Positions 32,869 to 42,581 are shown, numbered from the stretch's first letter. The stretch is DNA of 64,000 nucleotides from Pseudomonas sp. BN102 (GCF_029871245.1 NZ_SSON01000078.1:62001-126000), one strand, 5' to 3'. Notes: generated by a model not told the origin, from the letters alone. Translations and numbers: made by a program.

Positions 32869-34838
32869 GCTTGGGCTCCAGCCATGCCCAGCGCCTCGCG
32901 GACGCGGGTCTTCACTTTCACCCGGTAGCGCCGGTCGAAGGCCGCCAGCAGGCCGCCGAGGCCCATCAGCAGACCGCCCAGCCAGATCCAGCGGACGAAG
33001 GGTTTGACGTGTACGCGCACCGCCCAGGCGCCGGCGTCCAGGGGCTCACCGAGGGCGACATAGAGGTCGCGGGAGAAACCGGCGTCGATGCCGGCCTCGG
33101 TCATCACCGATTGCTGCACGGTGTAGAGGCGTTTCTCCGGGTGCAGCACGGAAATCTGCTTGTCGCCGTCGAAGACGATCACGCTGCCCTTGTCGGAGGT
33201 GAAGTTCGGGCCTTCATGGTGCGCCGCGCCTTCGAAGAGGAAGCGGTAGCCGCCCAGCTCCACCGACTCGCCCGGCGCCAGGCGCAGGTCACGCTCGGCG
33301 CTGTACTGGCTGGAAAGCACCACACCCAGGGCGCAGAGGGCGATGCCGGCATGGGCCAACTGCATGCCCCAGTAGCTGCGGGTCAGGCCAGCGGCACCCT
33401 TGAGCAGGCCCTTGTGGCGGGTCTTGTCGATAAGGTCGCGGACCCCGGCCAGCACCACCCAGGCGGCGAGGAAGCCCACGGCCAGCACGGCCCAGTGGAA
33501 GTCGCCGTAGATGAAGGCAGCCAGCACGCCGAACAGCAGGCCGCCGATCAACACCGGGCCGAGCATGCCCAGCAGCCACTTGAGCGGGGTGTCCTTCCAG
33601 CGCACCACCACGCCGACGGCGAGCACCAGCATGAGGATGCCCATCAGCGGCAGGAACAGGGCGTTGAAGTACGGTGGGCCCACCGACAGCTTGGCGCCGG
33701 TCAGGGCATCCAGCACCAGCGGATAGAGGGTGCCGAGGAGGATCATCGAGGCCACCACCACCAGCACCAGGTTGTTCACCAGCAGCAGGGTCTCGCGGGA
33801 CCAGAGGGCGAAGCCCACCTGGCTCTTGACCACGGGTGCGCGCACTGCGAACAGGGCCAGGGAACCGCCCACCACCAGCAGCAGGAAGGCGAGGATGAAC
33901 ACGCCGCGCTCCGGGTCCGAGGCAAAGGCGTGGACCGAGGTCAGCACGCCGGAACGGACCAGGAAGGTGCCCAACAGACTCAGGGAGAAGGCGGCGATGG
34001 CCAGCAGCACGGTCCAGCTCTTGAACACGCCGCGCTTTTCGGTGACCGCGAGGGAGTGGATCAGCGCGGTGCCCACCAGCCAGGGCATGAAGGAGGCGTT
34101 TTCCACCGGGTCCCAGAACCACCAGCCGCCCCAGCCCAGTTCGTAGTAGGCCCACCAGGAGCCGAGCACGATGCCGATGCCGAGGAAGGCCCAGGCGATG
34201 ATGGTCCAGGGCCGCGACCAGCGCGCCCAGGCGGCGTCCAGGCGACCGCCGAGCAAGGCGGCGATGGCGAAGGCGAAGGCCACCGAGAAGCCCACGTAAC
34301 CCATGTAGAGCATCGGCGGGTGGACGATCAGGCCGAAGTCCTGAAGCAGCGGGTTGAGGTCGTTGCCATCGGCCGGCATGTTCGGCAGCAGGCGGTTGAA
34401 CGGGTTGGAGGTGACGATGAGGAACAGCAGAAAGCCGATGCTGATCATCCCCATCACCGCCAGCACGCGGGCCAGCATCTGTTCCGGCAGCTGGCGGGAG
34501 AACACCGACACGGCGAAGGTCCAGCCACCGAGGATCAGCGCCCAGAGCAGCAGCGAACCCTCGTGGGCGCCCCAAACGGCGCTGAACTTGTAGTACCAGG
34601 GCAGCGCGCTGTTGGAGTTGCTGGCGACATACGCCACCGAGAAGTCATCCACCATGAAGGCGTAGGTCAGGCAACCGAAGGCGAACGCCAGGAAGGCGAA
34701 CTGCCCCCAGGCGGCCGGCTGGGCCAGGCTCATCCATTGGCGGTCGCCGCGCCAGGCGCCGATCAGCGGCAGGGTCGCCTGCACCAGGGCCATGCACAGG
34801 GCGAGAATCAGGGCCAGGTGGCCAAGTTCGGGAATCAT
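32865..34838 (-). CDS. ccmF: Heme lyase CcmF
   Basis: This 657-residue polytopic membrane protein has about fifteen helices. The tryptophan-rich WWD heme-handling domain is WGGWWFWDPVENASFMPWL (about residues 229-247), with further conserved His residues in periplasmic loops. CcmF joins heme from holo-CcmE to apocytochrome c. The length is standard. It starts four bases after the ccmE stop. Confidence 0.96.
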   Translation of the reverse strand: MIPELGHLALILALCMALVQATLPLIGAWRGDRQWMSLAQPAAWGQFAFLAFAFGCLTYAFMVDDFSVAYVASNSNSALPWYYKFSAVWGAHEGSLLLWALILGGWTFAVSVFSRQLPEQMLARVLAVMGMISIGFLLFLIVTSNPFNRLLPNMPADGNDLNPLLQDFGLIVHPPMLYMGYVGFSVAFAFAIAALLGGRLDAAWARWSRPWTIIAWAFLGIGIVLGSWWAYYELGWGGWWFWDPVENASFMPWLVGTALIHSLAVTEKRGVFKSWTVLLAIAAFSLSLLGTFLVRSGVLTSVHAFASDPERGVFILAFLLLVVGGSLALFAVRAPVVKSQVGFALWSRETLLLVNNLVLVVVASMILLGTLYPLVLDALTGAKLSVGPPYFNALFLPLMGILMLVLAVGVVVRWKDTPLKWLLGMLGPVLIGGLLFGVLAAFIYGDFHWAVLAVGFLAAWVVLAGVRDLIDKTRHKGLLKGAAGLTRSYWGMQLAHAGIALCALGVVLSSQYSAERDLRLAPGESVELGGYRFLFEGAAHHEGPNFTSDKGSVIVFDGDKQISVLHPEKRLYTVQQSVMTEAGIDAGFSRDLYVALGEPLDAGAWAVRVHVKPFVRWIWLGGLLMGLGGLLAAFDRRYRVKVKTRVREALGMAGAQA

Positions 34839-34842
34839 CGGT

Positions 34843-35289
34843 TCAACCCTCTTTCTTCGGGAGCTGGCCGCTTTCCTTGAGGGCCTTGGTCACCTCCGGC
34901 GGCATGTAGTTCTCGTCGTGCTTGGCCAGCACTTCGTCGGCCACCAGCACGCCATCGGCATTCAGCTTGCCGAGGGCGACAATGCCCTGCCCTTCGCGGA
35001 ACAGGTCGGGGAGGATGCCGTGGTAGCGGATGGTCACGCTCTTGGCGAAGTCGGTGACCACGAACTGCACGTCCAGCGAGTCGCCGGAACGCTGTACCGA
35101 GCCTTTCTCCACCATGCCGCCGGCGCGGATGCGGGTGTCCTGCGGGGCCTCGCCATTGGCGATCTGGGTGGGGGTGTAGAACAGATTGATGTTCTGTTGC
35201 AGCGCAGACAGCGCCAGCGCCACGGCAATGCCCACCCCCGCCAGGATGGCGATGATGATGAACAGGCGCTTCTTGCGAACCGGATTCAC
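34843..35289 (-). CDS. ccmE: Heme chaperone CcmE
   Basis: This 148-residue protein has an anchor helix (residues 8-29) and a periplasmic OB-fold. The covalent heme-binding His124 and Tyr128 lie in KHDENYMPP. The start is GTG and overlaps the ccmD stop (GTGA). It receives heme from CcmC/CcmD and passes it to CcmF. Confidence 0.95.
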   Translation of the reverse strand: MNPVRKKRLFIIIAILAGVGIAVALALSALQQNINLFYTPTQIANGEAPQDTRIRAGGMVEKGSVQRSGDSLDVQFVVTDFAKSVTIRYHGILPDLFREGQGIVALGKLNADGVLVADEVLAKHDENYMPPEVTKALKESGQLPKKEG

Positions 35290-35462
35290 TTCGACTCCTC
35301 CCGGCGCAAACGGCGCGCCTCGTCGTGCAGGTAACGCCGCCGAGCGATCAGTGGCATGGCGACGTTGATGGCCAGTACCACCAGGCTGACGCCGTAGGCG
35401 GTCCAGACATAAAGGCCATGGTCACCCATGGCGAGAAATTCGGTGAAGGAAGAAAAACTCAT
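35286..35462 (-). CDS. ccmD: Heme exporter protein CcmD
   Basis: This 58-residue protein, easily missed because of its size, begins [20 protein letters not shown]. It has one transmembrane helix (about residues 20-39) and a basic cytoplasmic tail ([18 protein letters not shown]). It stabilises CcmC-heme-CcmE and release of holo-CcmE. Its ATG shares one base with the ccmC stop (TGATG), and its stop overlaps the ccmE start, so translation is coupled on both sides. Confidence 0.93.
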   Translation of the reverse strand: MSFSSFTEFLAMGDHGLYVWTAYGVSLVVLAINVAMPLIARRRYLHDEARRLRREESK

Positions 35463-36214
35463 CAGACCTTACCCACTTGTGCCTGAATCTCGGCCTTGGC
35501 CCAGCTGCTGCGTGCCTCACGCTTGAGCACATCGAGGCGCATGCGCAGCAGTACCACGGTGGTGAAGAAGCAGTAGAAGCCGAGCACCATGATCAGCAGC
35601 GGCAGCCACATTTCCGGCGGCATGGCCGGCTTCTCGGTGATCTTGAAGGTGGCCGGCTGGTGCAGGGTGTTCCACCACTCCACCGAGTACTTGATGATCG
35701 GGATGTTGATCACCCCGACTATCGCCAGCACTGCACAGGCCTTGGCGGCGCTGTCACGATTGCTGATTGCCTGGCCGAGGGCAATGACACCGAAGTACAG
35801 GAAAAGGAGGATGAGCATCGACGTAAGGCGTGCATCCCAGACCCACCAGGCGCCCCAGGTTGGCTTGCCCCAGATGGCGCCGGTAAGCAGCGCGACGAAG
35901 GTCATCCAGGCGCCGATGGGAGCGGCGGCCTGCAGGGCAACGTCGGCCAGCTTCATCTTCCACACCAGGCCGACTACGCCGCAGACCGCCAGCATGATGT
36001 AGCAGGACTGGGCGAGAAAGGCGGCCGGCACATGGATATAGATGATGCGGAAGCTGTTGCCCTGCTGGTAGTCCGGCGGCGCGATGGCCAGGCCCCAGAC
36101 CAGGCCCACGGTGATCAGGGCCGCCGCGCCCCAGGCGAACCAGGGCAACCAGCGGCCGCTGATCTCGTAGAACCACTTCGGTGAGCCGAGTTTGTGAAAC
36201 CAAGTCCAGTTCAT
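35462..36214 (-). CDS. ccmC: Heme-delivery membrane protein CcmC
   Basis: This 250-residue protein has six transmembrane helices and the WWD signature [15 protein letters not shown] (about residues 125-139). Histidines in the flanking loops ([10 protein letters not shown] and [11 protein letters not shown]) are the heme ligands. CcmC loads heme onto CcmE in the periplasm. It starts 16 bp after the ccmB stop. Confidence 0.95.
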   Translation of the reverse strand: MNWTWFHKLGSPKWFYEISGRWLPWFAWGAAALITVGLVWGLAIAPPDYQQGNSFRIIYIHVPAAFLAQSCYIMLAVCGVVGLVWKMKLADVALQAAAPIGAWMTFVALLTGAIWGKPTWGAWWVWDARLTSMLILLFLYFGVIALGQAISNRDSAAKACAVLAIVGVINIPIIKYSVEWWNTLHQPATFKITEKPAMPPEMWLPLLIMVLGFYCFFTTVVLLRMRLDVLKREARSSWAKAEIQAQVGKV

Positions 36215-36230
36215 CAGGCAACTCTATTTT

Positions 36231-36902
36231 TTATTCGCCGACGCTGATGGTCAGGCCGGCGGCTATGGCAAAGGGTGTCAGGGTCACCGCCAGGGCGGTA
36301 AGGCTGGCCAGCCACAACAGGTGGCCGACCGCCGGCATTCCTTGCAGGGCCGCTTGCAACGCCCCGCTGCCGAGGATCAGCACGGGGATGTACAGCGGCA
36401 GGATCAGCAGCGCCAGTAGCAGGCCGCCGCGCTTGAGTCCCACGGTCAGCGCGGCGCCCACCGCACCCAGCAGGCTGAGCACCGGGGTGCCCAGCAGCAG
36501 CGAAAGCAGCAGCACCGGCAGGCAGCGCGCCGGCAGGCCGAGCATCAGCGCCAGCAGCGGCGCCAGCAGCACCAGGGCCAATCCGGAAAACAGCCAGTGT
36601 GCCAGCACCTTGGCCAGTACCAGAAGCGGCAGGGGGTGCGGCGAAACGACCCACTGTTCGAGCGATCCGTCCTCGAAATCACTGCGGAAAAGCCCGTCCA
36701 GCGAGAGCAGCACGGCCAACAGGGCCGCCACCCAGACCAGGCCGGGGGAAAGGCTTTGCAACAATTGGGTCTCGGGTCCCACGGCCAGCGGGAACAATGC
36801 GATCACTATGGCGAAGAACACCAGGGGATTGGCCAATTCCGCCGGACGGCGTACCAGCAGGCGAGCTTCACGGGCGACCAGCAGGGTAAAGACATTGCTC
36901 AT
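36231..36902 (-). CDS. ccmB: Heme exporter ABC permease CcmB
   Basis: This 223-residue membrane protein has six helices and the conserved [19 protein letters not shown] segment on the cytoplasmic side that contacts CcmA. With CcmA and CcmC it forms the ABC machine that releases holo-CcmE. It overlaps ccmA by four bases. Confidence 0.94.
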   Translation of the reverse strand: MSNVFTLLVAREARLLVRRPAELANPLVFFAIVIALFPLAVGPETQLLQSLSPGLVWVAALLAVLLSLDGLFRSDFEDGSLEQWVVSPHPLPLLVLAKVLAHWLFSGLALVLLAPLLALMLGLPARCLPVLLLSLLLGTPVLSLLGAVGAALTVGLKRGGLLLALLILPLYIPVLILGSGALQAALQGMPAVGHLLWLASLTALAVTLTPFAIAAGLTISVGE

Positions 36903-37534
36903 GCGCGGCGCTGCCCCAGGTCAAGTTCGCAGTAGCCGGCGGGCACCAGGCCCATGCTGTGGTGGGTGGTGAAGACCACCAGGCCGCCCTGCTCGCAATG
37001 CCGCGCCAGATGCGCCTCGAGCTGGGTGACGCCCTGCTTGTCGAGGGCGGTGAAGGGCTCGTCGAGGATCCACAGCGGCGGCGCGTCCAGGTACAGGCGT
37101 GCCAGGGCGACGCGGCGTTGCTGGCCGGCCGACAGGGTATGGCAGGGTACATCCTCGAAACCACGCAAGCCCACCGCGTCCAGGGCCTGCCAGATGGCCT
37201 CGCGGCCGGCTGGCTGGTGCAAGGCGCAAAGCCAGCGCAGGTTCTCCTCTGCGGTCAGCAGGCCCTTGATGCCGGCGGCATGGCCGATCCACAAGAGGTT
37301 GCGCGCCAGCTCGCCGCGCTGGCTGGCCAGCGGCTTGCCATTCAGGCGCACTTCTCCGGCGGTGGGCTGCATCAGGCCGCAGAGCAGGCGCAGCAGGCTG
37401 GTCTTGCCGCTGCCGTTGGGGCCGGCGACCTGGAGCATCTCGCCCCGGGCCAGTTGCAGGTCCAGCCGTTCGAACAGCAGGCGCCAGTCCCGCTCGCAGG
37501 CGAGGGCCACGGTCTCTAGGTAGGGACTGGTCAC
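36899..37534 (-). CDS. ccmA: Heme exporter ATPase CcmA
   Basis: This 211-residue ABC ATPase has the Walker A motif [12 protein letters not shown] (residues 39-50), signature LSAGQQRR, Walker [13 protein letters not shown] and the switch His in TTHHSM. It powers release of holo-CcmE. It is the first gene of a nine-gene operon ending with a lipoprotein gene, and is divergent from the FliK-like gene. Confidence 0.95.
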   Translation of the reverse strand: MTSPYLETVALACERDWRLLFERLDLQLARGEMLQVAGPNGSGKTSLLRLLCGLMQPTAGEVRLNGKPLASQRGELARNLLWIGHAAGIKGLLTAEENLRWLCALHQPAGREAIWQALDAVGLRGFEDVPCHTLSAGQQRRVALARLYLDAPPLWILDEPFTALDKQGVTQLEAHLARHCEQGGLVVFTTHHSMGLVPAGYCELDLGQRRA

Positions 37535-37685
37535 GGCATGGATACCCGGGAAGCATTCAAGTCAGGGAGGTGCCGGCCGCTATACTGGTGAGCGCCAAGG
37601 CTCGTGGCCGGCCCGGACGGGGCGGCATTATACATGCCAACCCTGGCCCCCGAAGCGAGCTTTTTCGACAGGTTGTAACCCCTTG

Positions 37686-39224
37686 ATGACCGAAATCAGC
37701 GGTACTCGCCCTCTCCCGCCCAGCCAGCCGCTCGCCCGCCCCGCGCAGAACGCCGCGGATCTGGCGCTCCGGCTTTTGCAGCCGCTGGACGGCCTGCTGG
37801 CCGCCGGGGAGAGCGCCGAGGCCGAAGTCATCGCCCTCAAGGAAACCGCCCAGAGCTTCCAGGTGCTGCTGAAGCTGACCCTGGGCAATGGCAGCCAGGC
37901 CACCCTGGAGGTCATCAGCCCGCGGCCTCTGGCCGAGGGCAGCCAGCTGAACGTCACCGCGCTCTCGGACACCCGCCTGGCCATGGTCCTCAAAGTCGCT
38001 GAAGCGGCCCTCGGCAGCCTCGACCTGGAGCTACTGCCGCTGGGCAGCCTGGTCCAGGGCAAGGTGGTATCCAGCGAACTGGCTGCCCAGGGCAAGGCCC
38101 AGGCAGCGGTCTACAAGGTACTGGTCAATCTGCTCAACACACCGCTCGCCGGCCGCCAGTTGAGCATCGAGAGCCCGCGGCCACTGGCCGTCGGCAGCCT
38201 CCTCAGCGCCCAGGTCCAGGGCAGCCAGATGCTGCAGTTCCTGCCCCTGGCCGCGCAGCTGAACCAGCTCGAACTCACCCAGCAGTTGGCCGGCCAGCAG
38301 AGCCGCCAGGGCTCCCTCGAGGGCCTGCACCGTGCCCTACAGGCCATAGGCCGGGACAAACTTCCGGACAACCTGCACGGCGCCGTGGACCGACTGCTCG
38401 GCGCCCTGCCCGACATCCGCCAGCTCGGCGACCCAAAGCTGCTGGCCCAGGCCCTGGAGAACAGCGGCGCGCTGCTGGAGTCGCGCCTGCTCGCCGGCCA
38501 GGCCGGCGCTCTGCCCCAGGACCTCAAGGCCAACCTGCTGCGCCTGATCGGCCAACTGCTGCCGGCCCTGCCGACACCCTCCAGCCTGCCGACCACCGGC
38601 ACCAGCAATGCGATGGCCCAGGCCCTGCCGGCCTTCATCCGCAATGCCCTCAGCGCCCTTGGCCAGGCCAATGCCCGCCAGCAGGCCCTGAGTTTTCCCC
38701 TGCCGTCGCGGCTGGCCCAGACCGCCGAAGACGAAGGCGACCTGGAAACCCTGCTCAAGCTGGCCGCCGCCGCCGTCTCGCGGCTGCAGACCCACCAGTT
38801 GTCCAGCTTGGCCCAGACCCAGGTGACACCCGAAGGCAACCTGCTGACCACCTGGCAGCTGGAAGTGCCGATGCGCAATCAGCAGGAACTGGTCCCACTG
38901 CAGATCAAGCTGCAGCAGGAGCAGGACTCCCGGCAGGAAAAGGGCGAGCGCAAGGAAAGCCTCTGGCGCGTCGAACTGGCCTTCGATCTGGATCCCCTGG
39001 GCCCGCTGCAGGTCCAGGCGCAACTGGTCCAGGGCAGCTTGTCGAGCCAGCTCTGGGCCGAGCGCCCCGCCACCGCCAGCCTGATCGACCATGAACTACC
39101 GCACCTGCGCGAGCGCCTGCTGGCCGCCGGCCTCGATGTGGGCGAACTGGCCTGCCGCCAGGGCAAGCCGCCCCAGGGACAACGTACGACCCTCGAGCAA
39201 CGCTGGGTGGATGAAACCGCATGA
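37686..39224 (+). CDS. FliK-like flagellar hook-length control protein
   Basis: This 512-residue protein is rich in Leu, Ala and Gln. The C-terminal 120 or so residues (about 380-500) match the Flg_hook/FliK C-terminal substrate-switch domain: WQLEVPMRNQQELVPLQIKL, then WRVELAFDLDPLGPLQVQAQL. The rest is Ala/Gln-rich and probably extended, as expected of a ruler. True Pseudomonas fliK lies elsewhere in the flagellar cluster, so this may be a paralogue, paired here with an FlhB C-terminal-like protein. ATG at 37686 is preferred to the adjoining TTG. Confidence 0.75.
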   Translation: MTEISGTRPLPPSQPLARPAQNAADLALRLLQPLDGLLAAGESAEAEVIALKETAQSFQVLLKLTLGNGSQATLEVISPRPLAEGSQLNVTALSDTRLAMVLKVAEAALGSLDLELLPLGSLVQGKVVSSELAAQGKAQAAVYKVLVNLLNTPLAGRQLSIESPRPLAVGSLLSAQVQGSQMLQFLPLAAQLNQLELTQQLAGQQSRQGSLEGLHRALQAIGRDKLPDNLHGAVDRLLGALPDIRQLGDPKLLAQALENSGALLESRLLAGQAGALPQDLKANLLRLIGQLLPALPTPSSLPTTGTSNAMAQALPAFIRNALSALGQANARQQALSFPLPSRLAQTAEDEGDLETLLKLAAAAVSRLQTHQLSSLAQTQVTPEGNLLTTWQLEVPMRNQQELVPLQIKLQQEQDSRQEKGERKESLWRVELAFDLDPLGPLQVQAQLVQGSLSSQLWAERPATASLIDHELPHLRERLLAAGLDVGELACRQGKPPQGQRTTLEQRWVDETA

Positions 39225-39345
39225 TTCCAACTCCGTTGCATGCGTCCAGCTTTGTCGGCTGCGCTCACAGCTCCTCACCGTACTATTCGTACTGTCTCGT
39301 CGCTGCTCACCTGCGTTCGCGCTGCGCTTTTGCAAGGAACCCGGA
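39225..39345. other. Unusual spacer between the FliK-like and FlhB-like genes
   Basis: These 121 bp differ in composition from the neighbouring coding DNA and contain CGGCTGCGCTCACAGCTCC, TACTATTCGTACTG and CACCTGCGTTCGCGCTGCGC, a run of CTGCG/CGCTG words. No start, terminator or promoter is obvious. It resembles intergenic filler repeats of Pseudomonas, but only one copy is in the window. Confidence 0.4.
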
Positions 39346-39687
39346 ATGAGCCAGAAGAAGCCGCGCCAGGCCATCGCTCTCTCCTACGACGGCGTCAGCG
39401 CCCCCAACCTGACGGCCAAGGGCGACGACGAACTGGCCGAAGCCATTCTCGCCATCGCTCGCGAGTACGAAGTGCCCATCTACGAGAATGCCGATCTGGT
39501 GCGCCTGCTGGCGCGGCTGGAACTGGGCGACGCGATTCCCGAGGCGCTCTACCGCACCATCGCCGAGATCATCGCCTTCGCCTGGTACCTCAAGGGCAAG
39601 TGCCCGGCCGGTTTCGATCAGGAAGCTGCAAACGCCCAACGCGACATCAGTCCGCCGATGGAGCGCCTGACGGATCCGGCTGGGTGA
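39346..39687 (+). CDS. FlhB C-terminal-domain-like protein
   Basis: This 113-residue protein resembles the cytoplasmic C-terminal domain of FlhB/YscU after the cleavage site: AIALSYDGVSAPNLTAKGDDELAEAILAIAREYEVPIYENADLVRLLARLELGDAIPEALY. The NPTH autocleavage motif and transmembrane part are absent. Stand-alone versions (FhlX/FlhB2) can complement the cleaved part of FlhB in some bacteria. With the FliK-like gene upstream it forms a plausible export-switch pair. Its last 41 bp overlap the convergent rhodanese gene. Confidence 0.8.
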   Translation: MSQKKPRQAIALSYDGVSAPNLTAKGDDELAEAILAIAREYEVPIYENADLVRLLARLELGDAIPEALYRTIAEIIAFAWYLKGKCPAGFDQEAANAQRDISPPMERLTDPAG

Positions 39688-40105
39688 ACACCAGACGCTC
39701 GCCCGCCAGGCCTTTTCCCTGCGGGAAGTCCTGCAGCTGCCAGGCGAAATACCCCTCGCGGAAATAGAACACCTGGCGGTACCCCCAGCTCACCGCCAAC
39801 CTCACCGCCTCGGCGCCATGGGGGCAGACCTCGCTGTCGCAGTAGATCACCAGCGGCACCTGGCGCGGCCATTGCGGCTGGGCGAGGTCGCCGAAGCGGC
39901 TCAGCAGGTCCAGGTGAAGGGCACCGTGGACATGGCCCCAGGCCCATTCGCGGGTGGGCCGGACATCGATGAAGATCGCCCCTCGCTCGTACAGATAACG
40001 CGCCTGCAGCACATTGACCGTCATCGCGCCCTCCACCTCCATGGGAGCCTCCTGGGCCTCGAGCAGGGGTACCAGGCAGAACAGAAGCAGTGGAAGCAGA
40101 CGCAT
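39647..40105 (-). CDS. Periplasmic rhodanese-like protein
   Basis: This 152-residue protein has a signal peptide (residues 1-18) and one rhodanese domain with IFIDVRPTREWAWGHVHGALHLDL, and an active-site loop starting IYCDSEVCPHGAEA; the catalytic position is the first Cys. It could move sulfane sulfur or act in redox repair in the periplasm. Its stop codon lies inside the 3' end of the convergent FlhB-like gene. Confidence 0.84.
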   Translation of the reverse strand: MRLLPLLLFCLVPLLEAQEAPMEVEGAMTVNVLQARYLYERGAIFIDVRPTREWAWGHVHGALHLDLLSRFGDLAQPQWPRQVPLVIYCDSEVCPHGAEAVRLAVSWGYRQVFYFREGYFAWQLQDFPQGKGLAGERLVFTQPDPSGAPSAD

Positions 40106-40463
40106 GACCGGACCTCCCCGGAGAGAAGCCCCGGAATTTCAGCTTAGGCCAGCCCGGCCGGCGCGGATTGGAACTCTTGGCGCCGCTCGACAAGGGGCTA
40201 ATAGCTCCCGGCTCTAAGCCGCCCACCGCACATCGCGACCAGGCTGGAACCCCCGTACCACGCGGCCTGCAGGCGATGAGCGGTGTTTTACAGGCGCTTT
40301 GGCCGACCCATACTCTCTGGCGTCATGGGTTGCTCGCCGTACATGACCCCAACCGAAACAAGGAGACAAGTTCAAGGGCGACGTACCAAACCACTGCAGT
40401 AGCTCGCGCGGATTTTGGATACACGGGCAGGGTGCGCCCCCTTGTTGAATAGGAGTGTTCAAC
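40106..40463. other. Intergenic region upstream of the metallopeptidase locus
   Basis: 358 bp without a supported gene. A 94-codon frame at 40168-40452 has no recognisable features and no good Shine-Dalgarno. The strand has AAGGAGA at 40375 and AGGAG at 40451; the latter belongs to the GTG at 40464. No convincing -35/-10 pair was found. Confidence 0.4.
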
Positions 40464-42581
40464 GTGTCCAACTTGCCTGAAAATTCGCAAATCCCTCCCA
40501 TGCCCGACCTGCTCCTTCCCAGCCAGGAAGACGGTCCAACACCCGCTCCGATCGCCCTCAATCCCAACCTGCCCCAGCCCCTCCCGGGGAAAATAATCCT
40601 GCCACCATTGCGTAGCGTGCGTGCCGGGTGCTGGCTGCTGAACTACAAACCCAGCGGCGCGTCCCTGGTGTCCTACGACGGGACCCTGCGGGTGGAGAGC
40701 CACAGCGATGGACGCACCGCCAGCGGCGACCTCTACCAGCGACCGGTGATCTTCCTGCCCATCCCGATCCCCACGCCCTTCCCGGTCCTCCAGGGCCAGC
40801 CCCGCATCAGCCAGGACCTGCCACTCAAGCCGATCCTCCTCGCTGGCCCCAACCCGGCTTCCGGCATCCCGATCCTCGCGCGCTCGCGCTATCGCTATTA
40901 CATCCGCGTCACCGCCCTGCCGGAGTACTTCTACCTGGGCAACAGCTTCGGCCTGACCTTCCAGCTCTACCGCTTCACCGCGCCCAATAGCTGGGCCCTG
41001 GAGTCCACTCTCACCGCGCAGATGGTGCGCATGACGGCGCCGGCGGGCTATCCCTCGCCGGCTGACTACGCCGAAGGCGATGTGAAGAACGCTGCCAACA
41101 CCGTGGTCGGACGCCTGACCATGGGCTGGCTGTCCAGTTACTTCCGCCGCTGCACCATCGAGATCGACACGGTATCCGGCTCCGAACGCCCCACCAACAG
41201 CGGCGCCGGCCATACCTGGGCGACCGTGATGGACGCCATAGGCTTCCAGACCACGGTGAACCTCAGCGACACCAATGTGGCCGAGCCCACTGGCAACTCC
41301 TGGTCCGACGGCGAGATGCACCTGGCGATGCTGACGCGGCGCGCGGCGGTCAACCTCGACAGCGAATGGCGGTACCACATCCTGGCGGTGAAGAACATCG
41401 ATTCCACGCCACGCGGAATCATGTACGACGCCGGCGGCACGGACTCCAACAAAGTGCCCCGTGAAGGTGTCGGCATCGCCTCCCACTGGATCATCGACCC
41501 GGGCTGGGGCACGGTCAGCGGCCAGCGCTTCGGCACGGCGGCGGCGCCCTACTTCCGTACCGCGGTGCATGAGCTGGGCCACGCCATGGGGCTGTACCAC
41601 AACTTCGCCGACCACGGCTTCATGTGCACCAGCGATGTCATCGCCGCGGCCGGCACCCCGGCCACGCCCTTCCCCAGCAACATCCAGTGGTCCTTCCACC
41701 CCGATAACCTCAAGCAGCTGCGCCACTACCCCGACGTCTTCGTGCGCCCTGGCTCGGTGGCCTTCGGCGGCGCTTCGACCAGCACGCCGAACATCACCCC
41801 GACCGACCTGGAAGCCGAAGTCTATGGCCTGGCCGTGGAGGTCAGCCCGCTGCTGGGCGAAGTGCCCCTGGGTGCGCCGGTGCGGGTGGACGTGGCCCTG
41901 GTAAACCAGGGCGACCAACCGGTGAGCGTGCCGGCGACCCTGAGCCTGAAGAGCGACTTCGTCAGCGGTTTCGTGGTCGATCCCGCAGGCACGCGACGCA
42001 GCTTCCGCACCGTCGTTCACTGTATCGAGGACCGCCCCTTCCGGGTGCTGCAGCCGGGCGAGCGGCTGGAGAGCTCCATGACCCTGTTGCGCGGTGCCGA
42101 AGGGGCGTTGTTCGGCGTTCCCGGTATCCATGAAGTGCGGGTCGAGGTGCACTGGGAGATCGACGGCATGGTCGCCCATCTGGCCGGCAGCTCCACCGTC
42201 ATGGTGACGGCCGCGGTCGACGCCCGGCATGCAGAGGCCGCGCACAAGGTGCTGGCGACACCCGACCTGCACCTGGTGCTGGCACTTGGTGGCGACCACC
42301 TCAGCGAAGGCCTGGAGGCCCTGGAGGCGGCCCTCGACTCGGCGGTGCTCAAGCCGCACTTCGCAGCCATCGCGGCGAAACGGCTGGCGCGCCGCTTCAT
42401 CAAGCGCCGGCCCGACGCCAAGGCGGCCTCGGCACTGCTCGACCAGGACACCGTGATGAGCGACACCGAGCGCGACAAACTGGCCCGGCTCATCGAGGAT
42501 GCCGGCGGTGCGGCGTCCAAGGACCTGGCCAAGGCGCTCAAGGGCAAGGCGAAGTCCGCCCCCCTGGAACGTGCCAAGTAG
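40464..42581 (+). CDS. Matrixin-like zinc metallopeptidase, no signal peptide
   Basis: This 705-residue protein carries the metzincin zinc signature HELGHAMGLYH (H369, E370, H373, H379) and a Met-turn candidate Met387, eight residues after the third His, the spacing of matrix metalloproteases. The N-terminal 340 or so residues are beta-rich and unassigned, without a propeptide cysteine switch that I can recognise. After the catalytic domain come an Ig-like beta domain (about 450-585) and a Lys/Ala-rich helical tail (about 590-705). No signal peptide is seen (starts VSNLPENSQIPPMP), so export, if any, is non-classical. The start is the GTG at 40464 after AGGAG. It leads the three-gene accessory locus. 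Confidence 0.7.
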   Translation: MSNLPENSQIPPMPDLLLPSQEDGPTPAPIALNPNLPQPLPGKIILPPLRSVRAGCWLLNYKPSGASLVSYDGTLRVESHSDGRTASGDLYQRPVIFLPIPIPTPFPVLQGQPRISQDLPLKPILLAGPNPASGIPILARSRYRYYIRVTALPEYFYLGNSFGLTFQLYRFTAPNSWALESTLTAQMVRMTAPAGYPSPADYAEGDVKNAANTVVGRLTMGWLSSYFRRCTIEIDTVSGSERPTNSGAGHTWATVMDAIGFQTTVNLSDTNVAEPTGNSWSDGEMHLAMLTRRAAVNLDSEWRYHILAVKNIDSTPRGIMYDAGGTDSNKVPREGVGIASHWIIDPGWGTVSGQRFGTAAAPYFRTAVHELGHAMGLYHNFADHGFMCTSDVIAAAGTPATPFPSNIQWSFHPDNLKQLRHYPDVFVRPGSVAFGGASTSTPNITPTDLEAEVYGLAVEVSPLLGEVPLGAPVRVDVALVNQGDQPVSVPATLSLKSDFVSGFVVDPAGTRRSFRTVVHCIEDRPFRVLQPGERLESSMTLLRGAEGALFGVPGIHEVRVEVHWEIDGMVAHLAGSSTVMVTAAVDARHAEAAHKVLATPDLHLVLALGGDHLSEGLEALEAALDSAVLKPHFAAIAAKRLARRFIKRRPDAKAASALLDQDTVMSDTERDKLARLIEDAGGAASKDLAKALKGKAKSAPLERAK

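Noticed and set aside
32871-34880. 669-codon plus-strand frame opposite ccmF
   Set aside because: Antisense shadow of ccmF; composition dominated by His, Gln, Glu and Gly, with no domain.
40168-40452. 94-codon frame upstream of the metallopeptidase
   Set aside because: No ribosome-binding site, no hydrophobic or domain pattern, composition not coding-like.
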